Source of the DNA: Thalassotalea_A litorea
GTDB lineage: Bacteria > Pseudomonadota > Gammaproteobacteria > Enterobacterales > Alteromonadaceae
Direction of reading: 5' to 3'
Length of the DNA: 64,000 bases
NCBI RefSeq assembly: GCF_043642205.1
Contig: NZ_JBHZSG010000014.1
Coordinates: 1 to 64,000, forward strand
Shown here: positions 54,445 to 61,906 of the stretch, piece after piece
How the letters are laid out: every line of letters starts with the position of its first letter
Position numbering within the stretch: position 1 is the first letter of the stretch
Notes under the pieces: model-generated
The model's database searches: none
What the model saw: the letters and a program-made list of their open reading frames with translations, nothing else
What the model was told of the DNA's origin: nothing
Made by a program: the position numbers and the translations under genes

Positions 54445-55587
54445 TTAGCGAAATGCACCCTGCTCTGCCGTACACACATAAATATCAGCTTCAAGGCCTG
54501 AGCGCTGTTGATATTCATTGGTAATTGCAGCCTCAATAGGTTCAACCAACTCGGTTGGTGCCAACGCGACGACGCAGCCGCCAAAGCCACCACCGGTCAT
54601 ACGGGTACCACCTTTATTGCCAAGTACATTAGCAATAATCTCAACTAACGCGTCCATTTCTGGCGTGGTCACTTCAAAATCGTCTTTTAATGACATATGT
54701 GATGCCATCATCAGCTTACTCATGGTAGCAATGTCATTGGTTTTTAGCGCTGCCAGCGCCGCTAACGTACGGTCATTTTCACTAATCACATGACGAGCAC
54801 GGCGATATTCAACCTCAGATAGATTGGCCTGCTCAGACTGTAATTGCTCCATGGTCAAATCACGTAGTGCCTGCACATTAAAATGTTTTGCAACCGCTTC
54901 GCACTGTTCTCGGCGCAAGTTGTATTCACTATCCACTAAACCACGCTTGACGTTAGAATTAACAATCACAAATGAAAACCCTGCAGGAATTGGGGCATCT
55001 TCAAACGTTAAGGCGCGACAATCAAGCAACATCGCATTGGATTTTTGTCCCATCGCCGAAATCAACTGATCCATGATGCCACAGTTACAACCGACAAACT
55101 GATTCTCCGCTTTTTGGCCTAAAAGCGCCGCTTCAATCCCATCTAAAGGCAATGAATAGAGCTTGGCAAATGTGCTTAAAATTGCGATTTCAAAACTTGC
55201 CGAAGAGCTTAACCCAGCGCCCTGTGGGACGTTACCGGTAACCGCTAATGTTGCGCCACCTAATTGAGGAAATTTTTGTTGCAACATTTTGATGGTACCG
55301 CGAACATAATTACTCCACATATACTGATCATCAAACGGAATATCATCAAGCGAGAATTCCGTTGATTGTTGCTCACAGTCATGGGCATAAACGACAACTT
55401 TATTATCTTCGCGCTTTGATGCGGCTATGGCCGTTCCATAATTAATCGCGGCCGGTAACACGAAGCCGTCATTGTAGTCGGTATGATCACCAATCACATT
55501 TACCCGACCTGGTGCATAACAAACCAATTCGCTAGGTACCGAGAATTGTTGTTGAAAATACCGATTTGCTTGTTCTGTTAGTTTCAC
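54445..55587 (-). CDS. galK: Galactokinase
   Basis: A 380-residue GHMP kinase that phosphorylates galactose at C1. The galactokinase signature GRVNVIGDHTDYNDGFVLP is near residue 28, the ATP-binding loop is VPQGAGLSSSASFEIA, and the C-terminal GHMP motif is TGGGFGGCVVAL. The start is a GTG at 55587 with AAGGAG eight to nine bases upstream, 2 bp after galT. With galT it forms the Leloir part of the locus, disposing of the D-galactose half of agar or demethylated porphyran. galE and galM are not in the window. Confidence 0.95.
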   Translation of the reverse strand: MKLTEQANRYFQQQFSVPSELVCYAPGRVNVIGDHTDYNDGFVLPAAINYGTAIAASKREDNKVVVYAHDCEQQSTEFSLDDIPFDDQYMWSNYVRGTIKMLQQKFPQLGGATLAVTGNVPQGAGLSSSASFEIAILSTFAKLYSLPLDGIEAALLGQKAENQFVGCNCGIMDQLISAMGQKSNAMLLDCRALTFEDAPIPAGFSFVIVNSNVKRGLVDSEYNLRREQCEAVAKHFNVQALRDLTMEQLQSEQANLSEVEYRRARHVISENDRTLAALAALKTNDIATMSKLMMASHMSLKDDFEVTTPEMDALVEIIANVLGNKGGTRMTGGGFGGCVVALAPTELVEPIEAAITNEYQQRSGLEADIYVCTAEQGAFR

Positions 55588-55589
55588 AA

Positions 55590-56630
55590 TTAGGACTCCT
55601 TGTAATGCGTAGCGCTGACATTGCGCAGACGTTCAGCGGCTTGTTCTGCGGTAAGGTCTCGTTGAGCTTCGGCCATCATTTCGTAGCCCACCATAAATTT
55701 TTTCACCGTCGCGCTGCGTAACAGCGGCGGCAGAAAACTCGCATGTAATGTCCATTCCGGGTGATCGTCATCATCATATGGCGCGCCATGCCAGCCCATG
55801 GAATAAGGAAATGAACACTGAAATAAATTATCGTAACGGGTAGTAATTTGTTTAAGGATGTCGGCAAGACTTAACGTCTGTATGGTCGTTAAATCCGTCA
55901 TCCGCTGTACCGGAAATTTTGGTAACACTAAAGTTTCAAACGGCCAGGCCGCCCAATAAGGTACAACAACGAGCCAATCATCATTGGCAACGACAACTCG
56001 CTCTTTCGCTTCAATCTCCCGTGCAACATAATCCAGCAACAGGTTACCTTGCTTAGCCTGCCAATACTCCAGTTGCGCGTTTTGCTTTTTACTCACTAAT
56101 GTTGGTAGTTGCGTCTGTGCCCAGATCTGACCATGGGGATGCGGATTCGAGCAGCCCATCATCGCGCCCTTGTTCTCAAACACCTGTACCGACTGAAACC
56201 TCTGACCAAGCTCCTGACATTGTTGCTGCCAGGTTTTAACCACCTGCTGAAGCTTAGTTACCGACAACTCAGGCAGCGTTTTGCTGTGATCTTCACTAAA
56301 ACAGATCACCCGGCTCATGCCTTGTTCCGTGTGCATTTTAAACAAAGGATCGTCGGTTGCTGTAACCGGCGTTGCTTCTTTTAGCGCCGCAAAGTCATTA
56401 TCAAATACATAAGTGCCCTGATACTGCGCATTCACTTCGCCATTAATACGGGTATTGCCAGCACACAAATAGCAGGATTCATCGTATGCTGGACGATTAT
56501 CTTCAGCAGCAGGCTCAACCTGTCCTTGCCATGGGCGTTTTGCCCGGTGTGGAGAAACTAACACCCACTCGCCGATTAACGGATTAAAACGTCGGTGCGG
56601 ATGTTCGGTAGGATCAAAAGTATCGGTCAT
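55590..56630 (-). CDS. galT: Galactose-1-phosphate uridylyltransferase
   Basis: A 346-residue enzyme that exchanges UMP between UDP-glucose and galactose 1-phosphate. The active-site histidine motif is NPHPHGQIW. The N-terminal EHPHRRFNPLIGEWVLVSP and the zinc-binding CYLCAGN agree with the family. The open frame begins with a TTG at 56642, but the ATG at 56630 is preceded by GGAAGAA and matches the family length. It is first in the galT-galK operon, divergent from the GalR-like gene, and a palindromic operator lies at 56663-56676. Confidence 0.95.
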   Translation of the reverse strand: MTDTFDPTEHPHRRFNPLIGEWVLVSPHRAKRPWQGQVEPAAEDNRPAYDESCYLCAGNTRINGEVNAQYQGTYVFDNDFAALKEATPVTATDDPLFKMHTEQGMSRVICFSEDHSKTLPELSVTKLQQVVKTWQQQCQELGQRFQSVQVFENKGAMMGCSNPHPHGQIWAQTQLPTLVSKKQNAQLEYWQAKQGNLLLDYVAREIEAKERVVVANDDWLVVVPYWAAWPFETLVLPKFPVQRMTDLTTIQTLSLADILKQITTRYDNLFQCSFPYSMGWHGAPYDDDDHPEWTLHASFLPPLLRSATVKKFMVGYEMMAEAQRDLTAEQAAERLRNVSATHYKES

Positions 56631-56662
56631 AATTTCTTCCAAATGTGATCATTTTCTGCGAG

Positions 56663-56676
56663 TGTAAACGTTTTCA
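56663..56676. promoter_or_regulatory. GalR/LacI-type operator on the galT side
   Basis: TGTAAACGTTTTCA is a palindrome around AAACGTTT, the core of GalR-family sites. It lies about 33 bp before the galT ATG. A second copy lies 121 bp away at 56784-56798. Confidence 0.75.
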
Positions 56677-56783
56677 TAAAAAGCTACAATAACAATCATA
56701 ACAATAATCACGATCATGACAAAACAACATTTATCTAGCCATTAAGCTTGATAATAGCTATGATTCGTTATCATTGAAAAATA

Positions 56784-56798
56784 TTTAAACGTTTACAT
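56784..56798. promoter_or_regulatory. GalR/LacI-type operator next to the regulator gene
   Basis: TTTAAACGTTTACAT carries the same AAACGTTT core, 14 bp before the regulator ATG. With the site at 56663-56676 it could support looping or joint repression of the divergent genes. Confidence 0.72.
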
Positions 56799-56811
56799 AT
56801 AACTCAAAACC

Positions 56812-57822
56812 ATGGCGACAATTAAGGATGTAGCGAAACAAGCAGGGGTTTCCATAGCCACCGTATCCCGGGTAATAAACCTCGGTGAAAAAGTGAATGA
56901 GCAAACCCGAGCGAAGGTGACCGCGGCGATGCAGGAATTGGGATATCGTCCTAATGCGAACGCCCGCGCTTTGGTTACCCAGAAAACCGCAACCATCGGT
57001 GTTGTCATTCCCGAATTAACGGACCCATTCTTTGCTTCATTAGCCAGTGGCGTTGATGAGATAGCTAAAGAAAAGCAGTTGCAGTTACTGCTCAGTACAG
57101 GTACCGGGAGCGAGGAATCTGAGTTACAAGCGCTAAATGTTCTAATCGACAGAAACTGTGATGCGATTGTCATCCACAGCAAGCATATCGCCAGTGATAA
57201 ACTGATAGCTTTGGCGAAACAGCACCCAGGTTTAGTACTGATTGACCGCTGTGTTGATGCAATACAGGAACGCTGCGTCTGGCTCGATAACCTTGAGGGC
57301 GGAAAAATCGCTGCCAGGCATTTGCTGGCCCTTGGCCATAAGCAGTTTGCCTGCATTTCCAGTGAGTATGATATCGAAGATCCACGCCTGCGCCTGCAGG
57401 GCTTTCAACAATGTCTTATCGAAAACAATATTGAGAGTGACAAGACGCCGGTTACGTTTGCGCCGCCGAATCAACAGGGTGGTGAAATTGCCGCACAGAA
57501 ACTGCTTACCGATGGTCATCAATTTACCGCTTTATTTGTGTATAACGATGCCATGGCGTCTGGTGCTATCAGCACTTTAGAAGACAATGGTTTTCGGGTA
57601 CCTGAAGATATTTCGGTGATTGGTTTTGATGATGTCATTCTCGCCAGTTATACCCGGCCAAAGCTAACCACTATGCATTACCCGGTAAATGCGATGGCAA
57701 AACAAGCGGCGCATCTGGCATTAAAGCTCACCGAAACAAAAGCCGTATCATCGAAGCAAAAACAGGGATCTGGAAAACACTTACCCCGGCTAGTCAGCCG
57801 CGCTTCCTGTGTGCGCAGGTAA
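56812..57822 (+). CDS. LacI/GalR-family repressor of the gal operon
   Basis: A 336-residue repressor. The LacI helix-turn-helix and hinge are visible at the N-terminus (IKDVAKQAGVSIATVSRV), followed by the periplasmic-binding-type effector domain (about 60-330). It is divergent from galT with two GalR-type operators between them, so it surely controls galTK and itself. Its TAA stop (57820-57822) is exactly the left target duplication of MITE copy F. Deposition in the stop codon leaves the protein complete. The ribosome-binding site is weak. Confidence 0.9.
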   Translation: MATIKDVAKQAGVSIATVSRVINLGEKVNEQTRAKVTAAMQELGYRPNANARALVTQKTATIGVVIPELTDPFFASLASGVDEIAKEKQLQLLLSTGTGSEESELQALNVLIDRNCDAIVIHSKHIASDKLIALAKQHPGLVLIDRCVDAIQERCVWLDNLEGGKIAARHLLALGHKQFACISSEYDIEDPRLRLQGFQQCLIENNIESDKTPVTFAPPNQQGGEIAAQKLLTDGHQFTALFVYNDAMASGAISTLEDNGFRVPEDISVIGFDDVILASYTRPKLTTMHYPVNAMAKQAAHLALKLTETKAVSSKQKQGSGKHLPRLVSRASCVRR

Positions 57823-58098
57823 TACCAATCACATTAAATTATTACTCACTCAGTGAGAATTTAAAGGCTTTTACACAAGGCTTTGATTGCAGAGAATGGT
57901 TATTCCGCTCTCAAAAACAGCCAAAATCAGTAACGCAGGATAAACGCCTTTAAAACTCACCCGTAGGGAGTTTATCAGATGTCCATTTACGGCCCTATAT
58001 TTCATTAATATAGAATGACTATATCGATGAAATCTATGTTGTAAATGAACCTCCGCCCTAACTCTGAGTTGTGCGCAAACTTGATGTGATTGGTATAA
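57820..58098 (+). mobile_element. MITE-like element copy F with TAA target duplication
   Basis: The body is 57823-58095 (273 bp), flanked by TAA at 57820-57822 and 58096-58098. The left triplet is the stop codon of the GalR-like gene. The sequence is very close to copy C. The ends are TACCAATCACATTAAA and TTGATGTGATTGGTA. Confidence 0.88.
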
Positions 58099-58168
58099 GG
58101 TTTAACCTTTAGCAGGAATAGCGATACGCTGCTATGTTTAGGGTATTGATTGATGGTTGATTTCGGTT

Positions 58169-59419
58169 ATGCTCGATTACTTTCTGATTTTCCTGGCGAT
58201 ATTGGCATTATTAAGCATCGTTTTTGAGGAAGTTACTCACATCAATAAAGCCAAGACGACGTTATTTTTCGGATGTGTCGCCTGGATGTTGTTATTCATT
58301 AACGCCGGTTCAAATACCGAACGTATCAACCACGACCTAGAAGAAAACCTATTGGAAATCGCCATACTCTGGTTGTTTCTCATGTCGACCATGACCTTTG
58401 TTGCTTATCTCAATGCTCAGGGCGTGATTCAGGCGGCGATTCAAAAAATATTTCCCGCGCGTATCAGTCAACGCAAATTGATGCTAGCAATCGCTGGCTT
58501 TGCCCTGATTCTCTCTTCCTTTTGCGACAATGTGACCGCCACTTTAGTATCACTGGCGCTACTGCAATCATTCGACTTACCGAGAGCGGTGAGAATAAAA
58601 ATGGCAGTATTGGTCGTATTTGCAGTTAACTCAGGTGGCGTGGCATTAATCACTGGTGATGTCACCACCTTGATGATTTTTCTCGAAAAACATGTAGAGA
58701 TATCACAATTATTAATGCTATTCGTACCCGCAATTATCAGCGTGTTGTTGCTGGCTTTAGTATTTAGCATAGGCGTTGAAGGCGACGTTATTACCGAACA
58801 GGGCGAGCATAAATTCACTGCTGTTGAGCTAGTCATATCCGCAATCTTCATCAGCACAATATTGCTGACAATGGCGCTAAACATTCTTTATGGTGTGCCA
58901 CCGGTCCTCACGTTTCTGACCGGGTTGGCAACCATGTTTCTGGCCGGTCGGTTTATGCAAAAAGATCGTCGTCGCCCACCAATGCTCGACTATATTCGCC
59001 GTATCGAATACGACACCCTGCTGTTCTTTTTAGGCATATTATTGCTGGTTGGGATGCTCAAGGAGATTGGTATTTTAACCTTGCTCGCTGACGTCTATGC
59101 TCAGTTCAGCCCAGATGTTTCCAGCTACGTTGCGGGCATAGGTTCTGCCTTGGTGGATAATGTCCCGCTAACCGCAGCCCTGCTCAAAGCACAACCGGAA
59201 CTTAGCACCGCCCAATGGCTGTCATTAACCTATGCGGTTGGCGTTGGGGGTTCGTTATTAGTCATTGGTTCTGCTGCAGGCATCATCGCGATGAGCAAGT
59301 TACCTGAACTAACATTTATGTCCTACTTAAAATATGCGCCAACACTGTTTCTCGCCTACACGGCCGGTTATGTAATTACCATGTGGCTAGCCAATGCGTT
59401 TTATGGCGCTGCCGCGTAA
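58169..59419 (+). CDS. nhaD: NhaD-type Na+/H+ antiporter
   Basis: A 416-residue inner-membrane protein with about eleven hydrophobic segments, of the NhaD branch of the ion transporter superfamily. It exchanges Na+ (or Li+) for protons in marine bacteria. Typical segments are SSFCDNVTATLVSLALLQ, VFAVNSGGVALITGDVTT and SALVDNVPLTAALLKAQ, where the Asp-Asn pairs and Thr residues shape the ion path. The frame opens with TTG at 58157; I prefer the ATG at 58169, though no strong ribosome-binding site is seen. It is a single gene between MITE copies F and G. Confidence 0.88.
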   Translation: MLDYFLIFLAILALLSIVFEEVTHINKAKTTLFFGCVAWMLLFINAGSNTERINHDLEENLLEIAILWLFLMSTMTFVAYLNAQGVIQAAIQKIFPARISQRKLMLAIAGFALILSSFCDNVTATLVSLALLQSFDLPRAVRIKMAVLVVFAVNSGGVALITGDVTTLMIFLEKHVEISQLLMLFVPAIISVLLLALVFSIGVEGDVITEQGEHKFTAVELVISAIFISTILLTMALNILYGVPPVLTFLTGLATMFLAGRFMQKDRRRPPMLDYIRRIEYDTLLFFLGILLLVGMLKEIGILTLLADVYAQFSPDVSSYVAGIGSALVDNVPLTAALLKAQPELSTAQWLSLTYAVGVGGSLLVIGSAAGIIAMSKLPELTFMSYLKYAPTLFLAYTAGYVITMWLANAFYGAAA

Positions 59420-59462
59420 AATTTGTCGCAAGGAATAGGATTTTTGCAGACATAATCTATAG

Positions 59463-59638
59463 TTATACCAATCACATTAAATTATTGCTCACTCAGTGAG
59501 TATTTAAAGGGTTTCAGGCAAGGCTTTGATTGCAGAGAATGGTTACTCCACATTCAAAATCAGCCAAAGAGAGTGTACCAGAGGCTCATTTACGGCCCTA
59601 ACTCTGAGTTGCGCACAAACTTGATGTGATTGCTATTA
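59463..59638 (+). mobile_element. MITE-like element copy G, internally deleted, with TTA target duplication
   Basis: The body is 59466-59635 (170 bp), flanked by TTA at 59463-59465 and 59636-59638. The ends match the family, but about 100 bp are missing between the AGCCAAA and CAGAGGCTC segments. The 190 bp from here to the next gene shows nothing recognisable. Confidence 0.82.
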
Positions 59639-59827
59639 AACTACTCACTAGTTGTTTCGATGTGGTTTCCCACATTGCCAGTTTTTGGTGTTAAAGGACC
59701 TAACACGACTTTCCTTAAGTGTTTATTCAATGCAGTACAGCTTTGTAGACGTTTCTTTTCCCGTGTCTTTTTAAGGTTTCAGGGTCTGAAGGTCGCAAAA
59801 TTTTAATACATATATTGCGAGAAACAC

Positions 59828-60913
59828 GTGACTAATAAATTAGATTCTTTGCAGGTGCTTCGTGCCCTGGCTGCGTTTGCGGTAGTATTCAGCCATATAC
59901 CGATGATCAATCGCGGTGAATTTGGCGTCGATATTTTCTTTGTTGTGAGCGGATTTATTATTTGCTTTATCACCGAGCGCGATAGCGATAATTTCATCCT
60001 AAAACGTATTTTCAGAGTTCTCCCCCTGTACTATGTCGGGACCATAGGTGTTTTTATGATTGGCACATATGTCCCTGCGCTGGTTTCATCGGAACCAGGA
60101 TCTGGCATGGAACTCGTCAAGTCACTGTTATTTATTCCCTACCAAAATGCCAGCGGTGAAATCGCACCGGTATTAAAACTGGGCTGGACCTTAAATTATG
60201 AAATGTTCTTCTATGTGGTTTTTGCGTTAAGCCTGAGGTTATCAAAAATTCACGCCAGCTCTATCTGTGCGTGCCTGCTCGTTACCCTAATCTGCATGGG
60301 GCAGTTATTGAATGTCGATAACCTGTTTTACCAGTTTTATACCGATACCATATTGTTAGAGTTTATCTACGGTATGGCAATCTATGCGTTATGGAAAAAC
60401 ACCCATCACTGGCAGGTATCAAAAACGCTAAGCTATGTGTCTTTAGGGCTGACCCTTGCCGTTGTGTTATCGATGTTTTTCATTGACCGAAGTGGTGCCC
60501 GATTTATCTACTTTGGTCTGCCTTCGGTCGCGGTAGTAAGCTTAATGCTTTGGGGCGTTAAGAGCATTCGCTTCCCGCTGTGGCTAATTCTTCTCGGTGA
60601 TGCCAGCTACTCCTTGTACCTGTTCCACCCGTATCTGGTTCATGGTGTCGACCGATTGCTATTTAGTATGGATACCCTAACGCCAGGCAGCGCGTTAGTG
60701 GCAACTTTAGTCGTTATTGCCTGCGGCTTATTATCGATCGTCTCCTTCTATGTCCTGGAAAAACGCAGCAACCTATGGCTACGAAATCGTTTTATACCAC
60801 GTCGTCGCCCAACCCGTCCCGTGGTACCTCAATCGGCTACGACACCGACGATAAAACCATTAATACCAGGAAAAAATATTCCTACGCCATATAACCCGTC
60901 TTTACGAAAATAA
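59828..60913 (+). CDS. Membrane acyltransferase, OafA/ExoZ type (acyltransferase 3)
   Basis: A 361-residue integral membrane protein with about ten segments. It has the opening SLQVLRALAAFAVVFSHI, whose His is the family's catalytic residue, and FGVDIFFVVSGFII, both typical of acyltransferase 3 proteins that O-acetylate or succinylate surface polysaccharides. The C-terminal Pro/Arg-rich tail is unusual. It starts with GTG. It is convergent with the bicupin gene and their 3' ends overlap by 32 bp (60882-60913). The acceptor polysaccharide is not known. Confidence 0.85.
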   Translation: MTNKLDSLQVLRALAAFAVVFSHIPMINRGEFGVDIFFVVSGFIICFITERDSDNFILKRIFRVLPLYYVGTIGVFMIGTYVPALVSSEPGSGMELVKSLLFIPYQNASGEIAPVLKLGWTLNYEMFFYVVFALSLRLSKIHASSICACLLVTLICMGQLLNVDNLFYQFYTDTILLEFIYGMAIYALWKNTHHWQVSKTLSYVSLGLTLAVVLSMFFIDRSGARFIYFGLPSVAVVSLMLWGVKSIRFPLWLILLGDASYSLYLFHPYLVHGVDRLLFSMDTLTPGSALVATLVVIACGLLSIVSFYVLEKRSNLWLRNRFIPRRRPTRPVVPQSATTPTIKPLIPGKNIPTPYNPSLRK

Positions 60914-61532
60914 TGCAGCCTTTCTCAGAAAAAGGATTATGTTTTGAATAAGACGGGCTGCGCAGCCAGGTGCCTTTAGGATACTGACCAAACTCATCCT
61001 CAAAGACCCCATCAACAACAAAGATTTCTTCACCGCCGGGATGCACATGTGGTTGAAAGTGCGTTCCGGGTTGCCAACGCACTAAAGCCGTGTGCTCCGT
61101 GCCGAATGAATGCAGTGGCATGACCGACAGACCATCAACTAAACCAGGTAACCAAGACTGACGGCCTGTTTCAATGCGGACCTGAGCTGTGTCGCCAGAT
61201 TGAAACTGGTTTAATTTCACGAATAACTCGCAGCCAAGCGGGCTTTTCGGAGCATGGGAACTGCCAGGAGGATTGCGAAAATATGTCCCTTTCGGGTACT
61301 GACCATGTTCGTCTTCAAAAACGCCATCGAGAACAAAAATTTCCTCGCCATAAGGGTGAGGGTGAGCTGCGAATGCGGTATCTTTATCGTATTTCACCAC
61401 GCTTGTGGTTATACCACTTTCTGCGCCTTCGCGCTCCAGTTTCTTGCGATATACGCCCTTAGCCGGCGACGGCTCCCACTCTATTTCCGTGGTATTGATG
61501 GCAAGACGAATACTGCGATCTAAATTCAACAA
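60882..61532 (-). CDS. Bicupin protein of the ChrR type
   Basis: A 216-residue protein of two cupin domains that arose by duplication: EEIFVLDGVFEDEHGQYPKG (about residues 65-85) recurs as EEIFVVDGVFEDEFGQYPKG (about 167-187). Metal-binding His residues are in AAHPHPYGEE and QPHVHPGGEE. The fold resembles the ChrR cupin of anti-sigma factors, but no zinc-finger N-terminus or sigma-factor gene is present. No ATG exists near the front; a TTG at 61532 after GAGGAA is the likely start. It overlaps the acyltransferase gene at the 3' end. Confidence 0.78.
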   Translation of the reverse strand: MLNLDRSIRLAINTTEIEWEPSPAKGVYRKKLEREGAESGITTSVVKYDKDTAFAAHPHPYGEEIFVLDGVFEDEHGQYPKGTYFRNPPGSSHAPKSPLGCELFVKLNQFQSGDTAQVRIETGRQSWLPGLVDGLSVMPLHSFGTEHTALVRWQPGTHFQPHVHPGGEEIFVVDGVFEDEFGQYPKGTWLRSPSYSKHNPFSEKGCIIFVKTGYMA

Positions 61533-61906
61533 AAAACGTTCCTCTTAATTCTTAAATTTACACATTGTCCAGATTGAAACAAGCCAATACGGATGCAAGG
61601 GCGGATTCGTTCATGCAACAACTCAGCTCATATATTCTTGGCGAATCGCCCCGCAGCCTCATCTTACAACGATCTGGAATCATTTCGTAACACTATTGCC
61701 AGAGGATGACCGACAAATCAATTTACAAATTATAATGGATGGGATAAAACAGTTGATTAATCAAATCCCCTTACCATCATACGTTGTACTAATTAGGCAA
61801 TAAAAATTAGACAATAAAAAATCTGGTCCCTAACGGGTAGCCGGGATAAGGGATAAAACACAAAGATATGTGTCCGAATTTTACGCGAAATAGAACAGGA
61901 AGAGAT

